A DNA stretch of 41,515 nucleotides. Source: a virus. The stretch covers positions 1 through 41,515 of the IMG/VR virus record IMGVR_UViG_3300022924_000023. One strand, written 5' to 3'. How positions within the stretch are numbered: the stretch's first letter is position 1; every line of letters starts with the position of its first letter. Of the stretch, positions 25,239 through 33,226 are shown in pieces. Under the pieces are notes generated by a model. The model saw only the letters and a list, made by a program, of their open reading frames with translations. It was not told the DNA's origin and searched no databases. A program made the translations under genes and the position numbers.

Positions 25239-26987
25239 ATGACTGTACCTGCACTACCGCTACGAATTGCCCATGATGGCGACGACGTCACAAAAAACTT
25301 CCAGTATAACTGGCGTATTCTCGATAAGAATTTCCTGCTGGTTACCCAGGTGGAAGAGGCTACCGGCATTGAAACGGAACTGGAAGTCGATACCGATTAT
25401 GCGGTAACCGGTGTGGGTAACGAAACAGGCGGATATGTTGTTTTCCCAACGGCACCATCCTCGATGTACCGTTTTGTCTTTACCCCTAATGTCCCTTATG
25501 AACAGGCTGTTGGATTTACAAACGAACAGTCGGTACCACCGGAACGTGTGGAAGAGCAGGCGGATGCGCTTTCGGTTCAGATTAAGCAGATTGTTGAAAA
25601 GCTGAACCGTGCGGTTACCCTGCCGGTCGGTTCCTTGGATACGCCTATCAATTATATTCAGCAGATGAACATTACCCTGGCGGCAACCGTCGACACATAT
25701 AACGACACGGTCACAGCCAAAGAGGCAATGGAAGCGGAAATAGCGGCCGCTGATACGTTGTTCAATACATACCTGGATGATGCTGACGCCAGCAAAGATG
25801 CTGCAGCCCTTAGCGCAGCTGACGCTGCCACGTCGCTATCCACAGTCCAGGCGCTTATCGATGGTGCGGCTTTCCAGGATACGGTTTTCCTGACTGCGGC
25901 GAATAGCCCGTTTTCCCCGGTTGTTGCTGACGTTCGTGGTAAAATGTTTTCCATTGATACATCTGGTCTGGCGCCAGGTGTACCGTTCGTTTTTAACCTG
26001 CCAGCGATTGGCCCGATGTCGACGACCAAGATGGTCTTAGGTATCAAGAAGGCGACCGGCGATACAAACACAATTAGCGTTCTTCCTGCAGCTGGTGAAA
26101 AAATTGACATCACCCAGAACAGTTACGTTATCCAGGCTATCGGTGGTGCAGCGTTTTATCCAGATAAGGACCCGACACCGGATTCATGGACAACCGCATC
26201 CTTTGGAGCAAGCCAGGGCGATGTCACCCCGTTCCTGGTTCGTGATGGTGTAGCCTTTACTGCCGGCGTAAGTACGACGTTTAATATCGGTATCACCGGT
26301 AAACTGCTGAACCTGGTTATGGACCGGGAAACGCTTGATGCTGATGATTTTGGTTATGACCCGAATACCGGTATCGTTACACTGACGAAGCCAGTACCGT
26401 ATGGCGTGAAGAGCATTTCCGGTAATGTGGTTTCATTGCTGGCCGTTGGTCAAACTGGTGCCAATACTGTTGGCTGGCTGCAGGTTGCGACCAGTTTAAT
26501 CGGTTCTGTGGCTGACTTATTCGCCAATGTTGCCAATAAATTTCCGACCGTTCAGGCCGTCGTTTCCTATATTGCCACATTAACAGCAAGCACAAAGGTG
26601 TTTGCTACAGCTGGCCAGCTGATTGGTGTTGGTGGTCCTTATTCTATTGCCTTTGCCAATGAGGTTTACGACGATGGCGGCTGGCATGACAATGTAACAA
26701 GCAACCAAAATATCACTGTAAATTTCACTGGTCGAGTTAGTATTCTTGGCCATATCGAATTGACATCCAGTGGTGCTTTGAACTTTTCTTTGTACATCTA
26801 TAAAAACGGTATCTACTTTTCGGCAATGTATTATCCTATTAACGTAGCATCTAGTGGTCTTGGGTATCTGATTGCAGATGAAGTACCGTGTGCGCCTGGC
26901 GATACATTTGAACTTCGTGCATCGACGACAACTGGAAACATTACTATCGGCGCTAACTCAACATTTACTGTTCGGAGAATTAAATAA
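25239..26987 (+). CDS. Tail fibre protein with T7 gp17-like N-terminus, 582 aa
   Basis: Residues 1-130 fit the podoviral fibre anchor domain: VTKNFQYNWRILDKNFLLVT, then 'TDYAVTGVGN..GGYVVF' and 'ERVEEQADALSVQIKQIVEK'. A coiled-coil and Ala-rich shaft (150-210) and beta-rich body follow. The C-terminal 120 residues (FANEVYDDGGWHDN ... LYIYKNG ... FTVRRIK) look like a C1q/TNF-type jelly-roll head. The N-terminus attaches to the nozzle/adaptor complex and the tip binds the host surface. The tip is AT-richer than the anchor, as is common for exchanged host-range modules. Confidence 0.85.
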   Translation: MTVPALPLRIAHDGDDVTKNFQYNWRILDKNFLLVTQVEEATGIETELEVDTDYAVTGVGNETGGYVVFPTAPSSMYRFVFTPNVPYEQAVGFTNEQSVPPERVEEQADALSVQIKQIVEKLNRAVTLPVGSLDTPINYIQQMNITLAATVDTYNDTVTAKEAMEAEIAAADTLFNTYLDDADASKDAAALSAADAATSLSTVQALIDGAAFQDTVFLTAANSPFSPVVADVRGKMFSIDTSGLAPGVPFVFNLPAIGPMSTTKMVLGIKKATGDTNTISVLPAAGEKIDITQNSYVIQAIGGAAFYPDKDPTPDSWTTASFGASQGDVTPFLVRDGVAFTAGVSTTFNIGITGKLLNLVMDRETLDADDFGYDPNTGIVTLTKPVPYGVKSISGNVVSLLAVGQTGANTVGWLQVATSLIGSVADLFANVANKFPTVQAVVSYIATLTASTKVFATAGQLIGVGGPYSIAFANEVYDDGGWHDNVTSNQNITVNFTGRVSILGHIELTSSGALNFSLYIYKNGIYFSAMYYPINVASSGLGYLIADEVPCAPGDTFELRASTTTGNITIGANSTFTVRRIK

Positions 26988-27775
26988 TGTCTTCACCATC
27001 CTCCGCCACGCTGTCCCGTCTGCCTTATAAAGCCCGTGTTTTGTCCGGCCTTAGTTTGGCGAATGACACAACCGACCAGATGAATGACCTTGTTATCCAG
27101 CCAGGCTTTGCTTGTGATGATGAGGGGATTGTTTATTACGTACCCACCCAACTTATTAAGCGTTTAGATGCCAATTTCTCTGCTGGTAATAATGGCGGTA
27201 TCCTTGGGCTTACATTGAGCAAAGCAGCAAATACCGATTATCATATTTTCGTTATCAGAAATGCCAACAATGTAACTGACATTTATGCTGACACCAGCAC
27301 CACTGGCGCAAATAAGCCTGCCGGTTGGTTTATTGTTTGCCGTATTGCTTCACTATATACAAATTCAGCGGCACCGCCGAACAGCGCCTGGGTTTTATTC
27401 ACACAATATAATGACTTTTTTGCCCTTAACGTAGCTTCGCAATTGGTTATTGGAAACAGCACTAGCGCACAATTTCCTGTTGTAGCCGTTCCAAAGGGAT
27501 TCCGATTTGAAGCGGTGATTGGTGCAAGGCCAATCAATGCCAGCGCAACGGGCTTATGGGGTGCTGCAGTTTTTGAATTTGGTAAATCTGCCCCGCCTAT
27601 CATTGAGGACATTGCCGGATTCAATAATGGTTCTTATGAATATTTAGCCATTAATGAATTACGTGTATTAACCGATACTCTTGGGCGTATCGTTTATCTT
27701 GCATCTGCGACCAACTCGGCTACAGCTCGTTTGACGACAAAAGGATGGTACGACCTAAGAGGGAGAAACGCATAA
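26987..27775 (+). CDS. Tail receptor-binding-type protein, 262 aa
   Basis: The pattern 'LVIQPGFACDDEGI', 'KRLDANFSAGNNGGILGLTLSKAANTDYHIFVI', 'DIYADTSTTGANKPAGWFIVCRIASLYTN' and the end 'LTTKGWYDLRGR' is a widespread phage tail-fibre family with a beta-rich fold and a conserved 'G..D.RGR' C-terminus. Inferred: a second receptor-binding protein that attaches to the first fibre or the tail. The gene is AT-rich (22 GC of 60 bases counted at 27241), overlaps the previous stop by one base, and probably belongs to the same exchangeable block. Confidence 0.7.
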   Translation: MSSPSSATLSRLPYKARVLSGLSLANDTTDQMNDLVIQPGFACDDEGIVYYVPTQLIKRLDANFSAGNNGGILGLTLSKAANTDYHIFVIRNANNVTDIYADTSTTGANKPAGWFIVCRIASLYTNSAAPPNSAWVLFTQYNDFFALNVASQLVIGNSTSAQFPVVAVPKGFRFEAVIGARPINASATGLWGAAVFEFGKSAPPIIEDIAGFNNGSYEYLAINELRVLTDTLGRIVYLASATNSATARLTTKGWYDLRGRNA

Positions 27776-27777
27776 CC

Positions 27778-28320
27778 ATGGCAAAAATTATAGCCGCTAT
27801 TGCAAATATCATAGGTGGTGCCTACCTCAACCGGTTGCGCGGTTCCGGCCAGAAGTTTCTGCGGTTTATGAATAAGTGGTGGCTTGCCCTGGCTTATGGC
27901 CTGGAACAGGGATTCCACGTGGAACATTTTATCTATACCTGGGCGTTTGACCCGTTAAAGGCGCTGCTCTGCTTTGGTGCCATGAAGACTGGGTACCTGG
28001 TCGGATGGGATGTAAATGCGTTTTACGGCCAGGCGCCACGGGATAAAAACAATTTCCTGGACTTCTTTACGCCCCGAGCCTTCAGGGCGCATCCTAAAGC
28101 CCAGTGTACGTACCGCCTGTCACTACGTGGCCTGTTCTGGGGTGTGTTGCTTTCCCTGCCCATCCTGTCGCCCTGGCCGCTGGTTGCTGGCCTGATGATG
28201 GGGCCTGTTTATTTCTTTGGTTGCTATCTGTGCTGTGTTAAGTATAAGCTGACTGACGACGGCCTAAAGGTAGCCGAGCCGTTATTTGGTGCAATCATGG
28301 TCTTTTCGGCCTTCGTATAA
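27778..28320 (+). CDS. Membrane-associated protein, 180 aa
   Basis: An amphipathic N-terminus (AKIIAAIANIIGGAYL) is followed by two or three hydrophobic segments: about 118-135, 136-153 and 168-180. No recognised family. It lies between fibre and lysis genes, so it could be a lysis accessory, superinfection-exclusion or virion membrane protein. The start at 27778 has GGGAG thirteen bases upstream, a long spacing; ATG at 27745 would add eleven residues. Confidence 0.6.
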   Translation: MAKIIAAIANIIGGAYLNRLRGSGQKFLRFMNKWWLALAYGLEQGFHVEHFIYTWAFDPLKALLCFGAMKTGYLVGWDVNAFYGQAPRDKNNFLDFFTPRAFRAHPKAQCTYRLSLRGLFWGVLLSLPILSPWPLVAGLMMGPVYFFGCYLCCVKYKLTDDGLKVAEPLFGAIMVFSAFV

Positions 28321-28336
28321 GGCAAGGGTTTAAACA

Positions 28337-28726
28337 ATGCCAAACACTCCATCCCCGCAGAACGCATCAGTATTATGGCAGACTGCCATGAAAGAACAAA
28401 TTGATGAAAAGGGGTTGTCGGCATTGGTTCCGTTTTTGGCGGATATTCGTGACGCCCAGCTGCAGACGGTCGAGCGCCTGGACCGGATGGAAAGCAATGA
28501 AGCTGCCCGTGATATAAAGATGGACGAAGTATTCAACGCTTTCCCTGGGAAAGATGCCGATGCACACCGTCGATTTCACGAAGCGATTATCGAAAACACT
28601 CTGGAAAAGAAGCGCCTCCGGGCAGCCATCATGGAAAAAACAATCTCGGGATTGGTCTGGTCGATTATTGTGGGTGTTGCCATCTGTATCTGGGATTATC
28701 TGTTGCATAAATTTTCTGGGAAGTAA
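28337..28726 (+). CDS. Single-membrane-segment protein of the lysis region, 129 aa
   Basis: The protein is a coiled, charged cytoplasmic-looking domain (LADIRDAQLQTVERLDRMES) with the motif 'FPGKDADAHRRFHEAII', and then a single C-terminal membrane segment (about 103-122). This 'FPGGD..GHRR.HE..I...' pattern with a C-terminal anchor is common just before endolysins. Its role is not established; a holin or holin-like regulator is possible. It ends two bases before the endolysin. Confidence 0.65.
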   Translation: MPNTPSPQNASVLWQTAMKEQIDEKGLSALVPFLADIRDAQLQTVERLDRMESNEAARDIKMDEVFNAFPGKDADAHRRFHEAIIENTLEKKRLRAAIMEKTISGLVWSIIVGVAICIWDYLLHKFSGK

Positions 28727-28728
28727 CT

Positions 28729-29274
28729 ATGTCAAAATTAAAAGACGACGTGATTAACGGCATTATCCAGCGCGAAGGCGGTTACTCGAATTTAAAGAGC
28801 GACCGAGGCGGCGCGACGATGTACGGCATCACTGAAGCCGTCGCCCGGGCCAGTGGTTATCAAGGCGATATGCGCCAGCTGCCCCGTGACCTGGCATATG
28901 CCATTTATTCCCGGCAATACTGGGACGCACTGAACCTGGACGCCATCGAAAAACTATCCCCATTGATTGCAGCCGAATTGGCCGATACCGGTGTAAACCA
29001 GGGCGTTGGTACCGCAGGCAAATACCTGCAGCGCAGTCTGAACGTGCTGAATAAGCGTTCCACAATTTACACGGACATTGCTGTCGATGGTGCCGTGGGT
29101 GCAGGGACGCTGGGCGTTCTGAAGAAGTACCTAGCCTTCCGTGGCAAGCCTGGTGAAACGGTATTGCACCGGATGTTGAATTGCCTGCAGGGCGCGACAT
29201 ACGTGGCGCTGGCAGAAAAGAACGTCACCCAGGAAGACTTTGTTTTTGGGTGGATGATGGAACGGGTGGTCTAA
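28729..29274 (+). CDS. Endolysin, GH108-type muramidase, 181 aa
   Basis: The motif IIQREGGYSN, with the catalytic Glu at position 16, opens a GH108 domain. 'DRGGATMYGIT' and 'AIYSRQYWDALNLDAI' follow, with a family-typical C-terminal part (DTGVNQGVGTAGKYLQRSLN and DGAVGAGTL) like the paired peptidoglycan-binding region. It cuts glycan strands at the end of infection. No signal peptide is seen, so release needs a holin; the next gene is a candidate. Length is typical. Confidence 0.9.
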   Translation: MSKLKDDVINGIIQREGGYSNLKSDRGGATMYGITEAVARASGYQGDMRQLPRDLAYAIYSRQYWDALNLDAIEKLSPLIAAELADTGVNQGVGTAGKYLQRSLNVLNKRSTIYTDIAVDGAVGAGTLGVLKKYLAFRGKPGETVLHRMLNCLQGATYVALAEKNVTQEDFVFGWMMERVV

Positions 29275-29663
29275 TGACCTGCAACCGGCTGATTGAAATT
29301 ATCGAGGATGACAACCAGCGCATTTCCAGCACGAAGGTTTGCGTATTGCTGGGCCAGGTTTCTGCCTGTGCTGTCATTGCTATCACGACCTGGCGCCATG
29401 AACTGCAGGAAGGTTTGTTTTCCCTGTTCCTGCTTTATTCTGGCGGCTTATATGGCCTGGGCCGTGTAACACAGTCATCGGAAATTAAGGCCAGGGTCGT
29501 TGCTGAAAACCCGGCGCCAGCATTGCCGGCCGTTGTGCCGGTACCAGTGGCCGCGCCACAACCAGTTACCATCAACATGAACGGCAATAGCCCGGCAGGA
29601 ACAATCCAGGGCGATGCCAATTTGACCGTCGAGGGGGACGCCAATGTCAACAAAGCTGGGTAA
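29274..29663 (+). CDS. Holin-like protein with two membrane segments, 129 aa
   Basis: Two hydrophobic helices (about 22-40 and 47-63) follow a charged N-terminus, and a Pro/Ala/Val-rich tail ends in Gly/Asn-rich repeats (GDANLTVEGDANV). The start at 29274 shares a base with the endolysin stop (TAATG). Position between endolysin and spanins and the topology suggest a class II-like holin. The tail is unusual and could be cytoplasmic. The frame is open upstream within the endolysin gene. Confidence 0.65.
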   Translation: MTCNRLIEIIEDDNQRISSTKVCVLLGQVSACAVIAITTWRHELQEGLFSLFLLYSGGLYGLGRVTQSSEIKARVVAENPAPALPAVVPVPVAAPQPVTINMNGNSPAGTIQGDANLTVEGDANVNKAG

Positions 29664-30027
29664 TTATATTTCTGGTGTTGCCAGCTGGAAGCTGTACCTG
29701 GCCGGCGCCATTGCCGCTGCAGCTGTCCTGGCCTATTTGCTGTTTACTGCATACGGTTTTGGGCAGGCCAATATCCAGGGAAAGTGGGACCAGGCCAAGC
29801 TTACTGGTCTGCAATCGGCAGTAGTTGAGCATAACAAGGACCAGGCATTTACCGACCTGACTGGTGCCTTAACTGTCGACAAGGAAAAATCCCGGATTGT
29901 TTTATCTGATGACGCCATGAAAGGGCTGGAACATGAAATCGAAAATAATGCCACTGATACTGTTTGTATCCTTAGCCCTGGCCGGGTGCGCTCATTCAAC
30001 GCCATCGTCCGGGCCAATTCCCGATAA
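29644..30027 (+). CDS. Inner-membrane spanin (Rz-like), 127 aa
   Basis: One N-terminal membrane anchor (about 17-39) is followed by a periplasmic, charged, mostly helical domain. An outer-membrane lipoprotein gene begins inside it in another frame, the classic Rz/Rz1 arrangement. Together they span the periplasm and fuse the two membranes in the last step of lysis. It overlaps the holin-like gene by 20 bases. Confidence 0.8.
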   Translation: MSTKLGNYISGVASWKLYLAGAIAAAAVLAYLLFTAYGFGQANIQGKWDQAKLTGLQSAVVEHNKDQAFTDLTGALTVDKEKSRIVLSDDAMKGLEHEIENNATDTVCILSPGRVRSFNAIVRANSR

Positions 30028-30250
30028 GGTGAAAGCGCCGGCCAATCTGATGGCGCGTGCTGATAACCCCCTGCCCCTTCCTGAAGGCGATGTCACAAGC
30101 GACCAGGCGCTAACACTGGCCGGCCGCAATGTGATTATTCATGGCCAATGCCTGGGATTATTGGATGGATTGCAGGGATGGGTTAAAGGGATGGGGTACG
30201 CCGCGCCTTCGCACGTAACGCTTTCTTCTTCCGTACCTGGTCAACGGTAA
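29933..30250 (+). CDS. Outer-membrane spanin lipoprotein (Rz1-like), 105 aa
   Basis: MKSKIMPLILFVSLALAGC is a type II signal peptide with lipobox LAGC and the acylated Cys at residue 19. A Pro/Ser-rich mature part follows. It starts inside the inner-spanin gene (95 bases of overlap) with AAAGGG seven bases before the ATG. It is long for an Rz1. Its 3' end runs 68 bases into the convergent DUF1064 gene. Confidence 0.85.
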   Translation: MKSKIMPLILFVSLALAGCAHSTPSSGPIPDKVKAPANLMARADNPLPLPEGDVTSDQALTLAGRNVIIHGQCLGLLDGLQGWVKGMGYAAPSHVTLSSSVPGQR

Positions 30251-30644
30251 CCAGGTCTTCTGGCATTACCTGGATGCGCTGGGCAAGTTTTACCGTTATC
30301 TGGTAAAAGCCCTGCATCATTTTCACCTTCAGCAAGAATATCTCCTGCAGGTAATTTCCTTTGTAGTCTTCAACGTACAATTCGCCGCGGTATCGATACC
30401 GGAAATCCGCATTATACGTGGCAATCAGGAAGTCATAAACACGGAAAGGGTATTTGACCTGGCGTTCCAGGTCGGTGATTGTGCCGACTGCTTCCAGGGA
30501 CTGCAGGAATAACCACCGGCTGTATTCGCCCTGGCTGTCAAACTTGCCCTGGTCCGTTTTCACCGTTGTCTTCTGGCCATAGCGCCCGGGTTTCTTCTTC
30601 GTCGTGGCTGACATCGCCAGGTATTCTGAAGCTGTAATTTTCAT
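30183..30644 (-). CDS. DUF1064 family nuclease-like protein, 153 aa
   Basis: MKITASEYLAMS then KKPGRYGQKTT, KFDSQGEYSRWLFLQ, ITDLERQVKYPF, YNADFRYRY and LYVEDYKG form the DUF1064 pattern, with E of GEY, D of ADF and E-x-K-like VEDYKG as a PD-(D/E)XK-type site. Known: a widespread phage family near recombination and replication genes, probably a resolvase or endonuclease. The stop lies inside the convergent spanin gene and the start lies inside the upstream leftward gene. Confidence 0.8.
   Translation of the reverse strand: MKITASEYLAMSATTKKKPGRYGQKTTVKTDQGKFDSQGEYSRWLFLQSLEAVGTITDLERQVKYPFRVYDFLIATYNADFRYRYRGELYVEDYKGNYLQEIFLLKVKMMQGFYQITVKLAQRIQVMPEDLVTVDQVRKKKALRAKARRTPSL
30235..30256. other. 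Hairpin at the convergent gene junction
   Basis: ACCTGGT (30235-30241) and ACCAGGT (30250-30256) form a 7-bp stem with an 8-base loop holding the outer-spanin stop. No U-run is seen on either strand, so termination here is doubtful. Confidence 0.3.
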
Positions 30645-30912
30645 TGTCCAACCATTCTGGAAGTAAAACTGTTACGATTGTTTTTCGGCGTCGGTCATAG
30701 ACGGCCGGGATACGCAGTTCGTTCAGGGTAACCCAATGCAAGGCAACACGGCAGGAAGTATGTCGGATAAATTCTGAAGTACCACGTTTGACCTGGTTGA
30801 CCAGGCATTGATATTGCTGGTCGGATATTTCCAGGCCGTACCGTTCTTTAATACGGGCCTTAGCATGAAATATCTGATTGCACTTTTTGCCAATCTTTTT
30901 GCGTCGCGCCAT
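30538..30912 (-). CDS. Hypothetical basic protein, 124 aa
   Basis: A strongly basic start (MARRKKIGKKC) is followed by 'HAKARIKERYGLEISDQQYQCLVNQVKRG' and a beta-rich part (IPAVYDRRRKTIVTVLLPEW). This 'A..R..ERYG....' type of protein is often found beside phage recombination genes; I know no function. It overlaps the DUF1064 gene by 107 bases. It is preceded by a terminator hairpin and a possible own promoter (30981-31009). Confidence 0.65.
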   Translation of the reverse strand: MARRKKIGKKCNQIFHAKARIKERYGLEISDQQYQCLVNQVKRGTSEFIRHTSCRVALHWVTLNELRIPAVYDRRRKTIVTVLLPEWLDNENYSFRIPGDVSHDEEETRALWPEDNGENGPGQV

Positions 30913-30920
30913 CCATCACC

Positions 30921-30954
30921 ATAAAATAAAGGGTCGGCTATTTCTAACCGACCC
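30921..30954 (-). terminator. Leftward rho-independent terminator or attenuator
   Basis: On the minus strand GGGTCGG pairs perfectly with CCGACCC around a 10-base loop and is followed by TTTATTTTAT. It can end the RecT-like transcript. It also lies between the promoter at 30981-31009 and the ATG at 30912, so it could attenuate the next gene. Confidence 0.7.
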
Positions 30955-30980
30955 CCTAAGGATAACAATGTCCGGTTCAG

Positions 30981-31009
30981 ATTGTAAACCGTTTTAACAG
31001 GCGGTGCAA
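30981..31009 (-). promoter_or_regulatory. Leftward sigma70-type promoter
   Basis: On the minus strand TTGCAC (31009-31004), a 17-base spacer and TACAAT (30986-30981) form a good promoter overlapping the 3' end of the RecT-like gene. It would start about 60 bases before the next gene, with the terminator hairpin in the leader. Confidence 0.5.
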
Positions 31010-32118
31010 GGACCCTTGCCATCATCGTCTTCTACAATCTTGCGACCATTGCATACAACGCACGCCAGGGCTGTGTTTTCCGGGGCTGGTTGTTTGTCTT
31101 CCGGTTCGTCCTGGCCTTGGGTCACAATTTCAGTTTCTGCTTCTCCTGGGGCATCCTGGGGGCTTTCTTCCTGGTCATCGGCCATGGCCTGGTCAAACTG
31201 TTCAGCAACGGAATCCGCAAAGCTGGCTGCGGGTTGTGTATCAACCTGGACCTGTGCGCTTTCTGTAGTGTCTAATTTTTGTACAGTAACGGGTTCCGCT
31301 TCAGTCTTTTTACCCATCAGCCCATAATCCACGGCCGGCGCCGGGTCGTTGCCCAGGGCCTTCATGGTAAATTCGTCCTGTTGGCTGGCGACATTAACCG
31401 GCTTTGGCTCGTCTGCAGGGATGTCGTGAATTTCTTCAGCGATACCCAGGCCGGCCAATTCCTTGGCAAAGCCTTCACGCGCCGCCCATCCCAATGCACG
31501 CCACATCATTTGACGTTCCGGGTACTGGGACCAGGGGCCACGTTTTGCGGTTAAGCCGGCAGCTTTGGCCTGCGCCCAGGTGAATGACGCCTCGATTAAA
31601 TCATCACGGCCGCGCTTCTTGATGGTGCAGGTCGCTGTCCATTGGTCGGTTTTGGGTGTTCCGGTGAAGGTGTTCTTGTGCCATTCATAGTCGCCGCTGT
31701 TCTGCATCAATGCCACGATACCATCCCCGTAAACTGTCGGGATATTGTTGACGATATAGATGGTCGACATTGCCTGGGTCGGGGTCATTCCAATATCCAT
31801 ACCTTTGAGGATACCGATTAAGATACGGCCCTGGGTGGCTTGGTTATTGATTACCTTTTGCATACTGCCATCCGGCATACGGACTTCGTCTTCAACAACG
31901 TAGGAACGTGGCGCCATGCCGGCCATTGTATAGGCCTGGGCGATTCGTGCGGCTTCCTCGATTGTCTGCGGTACCAGGGCCATTGGCTTGGCGCCTGTAC
32001 GCAGCTGCGGCTTTTCGGCTTTTTGTACTGTTGTAACCGGATTTTCAAAACGTAGTTTTGTCGATTGGTCGTTATCAGGATTTTGGCCTGTTTTATTTGC
32101 GTTATCATTTTGGGACAT
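30994..32118 (-). CDS. RecT-like single-strand annealing protein with C-terminal CxxC pair, 374 aa
   Basis: The core (about 60-235) has 'AYTMAGMAPRSY', 'QGRILIGILKGMDIGMTPTQAMSTIYIVNNIPTVYGDG' and the hallmark 'GPWSQYPERQMMWRALGWAAREGFAKELAGLGIAEE', like RecT-superfamily annealing proteins. The tail is acidic, Gln-rich and disordered. It ends with CVVC and, 15 residues on, CTAC, a possible zinc knuckle at the very C-terminus. Role: to anneal ssDNA produced by the exonuclease encoded upstream. The start at 32118 follows AGAAAG. The frame opens at 32163, but that overlaps the exonuclease gene. Confidence 0.82.
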   Translation of the reverse strand: MSQNDNANKTGQNPDNDQSTKLRFENPVTTVQKAEKPQLRTGAKPMALVPQTIEEAARIAQAYTMAGMAPRSYVVEDEVRMPDGSMQKVINNQATQGRILIGILKGMDIGMTPTQAMSTIYIVNNIPTVYGDGIVALMQNSGDYEWHKNTFTGTPKTDQWTATCTIKKRGRDDLIEASFTWAQAKAAGLTAKRGPWSQYPERQMMWRALGWAAREGFAKELAGLGIAEEIHDIPADEPKPVNVASQQDEFTMKALGNDPAPAVDYGLMGKKTEAEPVTVQKLDTTESAQVQVDTQPAASFADSVAEQFDQAMADDQEESPQDAPGEAETEIVTQGQDEPEDKQPAPENTALACVVCNGRKIVEDDDGKGPCTAC

Positions 32119-32135
32119 TGTTCTGCTTTCTTCTG

Positions 32136-33224
32136 TTAAATATCGTTGATGTAAGATGGGCATTCGTCTGAACTGAACCGGGTGGGCTTTGTCGTGTCTA
32201 CCCAGGGCAGGTCACCATACAGGGATGTGTTACGCAGAAACGCACGCTTCGCATCATTGATGGCTTCGATGGCTTGGTTATATGCCCGGTCGTCACGGGG
32301 AAACTCAACCCCCCTGGATACGGGCGCATTACCTTTTTGTTGGAAAACCCAGTTGAATACGTGGCTTTCCGGTTCGGTCTGAATAAAGGCCTGGACCCAA
32401 CGTGGGTCGGGTGTCGGTGTTCCATCCCAAACAAAGATTTCACCGGCGCGCATTAATTCCCTGGCAATATCGACCGACCACAAATAGAACGTGGCCGCGA
32501 TGTGATATTTGCGGGATGCGATGGCAGCATAAATCGCCTTACCGATTTCCTTTTCCAGGGTATTTTCAAAGGTCTTCAGGTCATTGACGGCGCCAATTTT
32601 CAGATAATCATACCGGGCCTTCATCAGGATGCCGGTATCCGGGTCAACAAAAATAACGCTGACTTCAGCATAACCACCGGCAAAATAATACTTCAGGTCA
32701 TCGTGGCATTCAATCATCTTGGCTGCCAGTTCGATTCGCCGCATTAGTTTTTCGTCCAGGAATGTGACGCCAGGGTTGTCTTCCAGATATTCAGCCAGCA
32801 TGACATCATAGATTTTTGCGGCCGGGTTATAGGTCAATACCCGTTCGATGGCATCTTCTTTGCCTTTGGTTGTAACTAAAACCGGCAGGCCGGTATCACG
32901 CAGCCGGCGCAATTCTTTAGCCAGGTCTTTTTCGGTGTAAAGCACATCCAAATCAGCAACATTGAATTTGTTGGCATAGCTATCAGCAAAGGCAGCCACG
33001 CCTTCCAGGATGCGCTTGTGATATGCCTTTCCGATTTTCTTGGCCTCGGATTCCTTTGCGTCGGTTTCCTTGTATTGGTTCATCCAGGATTCCGCCCAGA
33101 AGTCCATGGCGCTTACCAGCAATTTCTTCATGCCGGTTGCGGATAAGCATTCCAGGGAATGATACACCTCGTCGGGCATACCGAAGTAAACGCCTGGTTT
33201 GGGGTTCCTTACGTCGACTTCCAT
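32136..33224 (-). CDS. RecE-like exonuclease (DUF3799, PD-(D/E)XK), 362 aa
   Basis: The N-terminus GVYFGMPDEVYHSLECLSAT and GKAYH (65-69) fit the DUF3799 family. The likely catalytic set is E187 (YAEVSVIFVD), D206 (ARYDYL) and D215-x-K217 (NDLKTF), followed by 'AIASRKYHIAATFYLWSV'. Role: a 5'-3' dsDNA exonuclease that works with the RecT-like protein. It lies three bases after the preceding gene's stop, and the RecT-like gene follows 17 bases later. Confidence 0.85.
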   Translation of the reverse strand: MEVDVRNPKPGVYFGMPDEVYHSLECLSATGMKKLLVSAMDFWAESWMNQYKETDAKESEAKKIGKAYHKRILEGVAAFADSYANKFNVADLDVLYTEKDLAKELRRLRDTGLPVLVTTKGKEDAIERVLTYNPAAKIYDVMLAEYLEDNPGVTFLDEKLMRRIELAAKMIECHDDLKYYFAGGYAEVSVIFVDPDTGILMKARYDYLKIGAVNDLKTFENTLEKEIGKAIYAAIASRKYHIAATFYLWSVDIARELMRAGEIFVWDGTPTPDPRWVQAFIQTEPESHVFNWVFQQKGNAPVSRGVEFPRDDRAYNQAIEAINDAKRAFLRNTSLYGDLPWVDTTKPTRFSSDECPSYINDI

Positions 33225-33226
33225 GG

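Noticed and set aside
25239-27775. Diversity-generating retroelement (the head genes resemble BPP-1)
   Set aside because: No reverse transcriptase motif, template repeat or variable-repeat pair was seen; only the structural genes are BPP-1-like.
30288-30308. TTTTACC/GGTAAAA hairpin containing ACCGTTATC
   Set aside because: It lies inside the DUF1064 coding region, lacks the second operator arm at the fixed spacing, and has no promoter.
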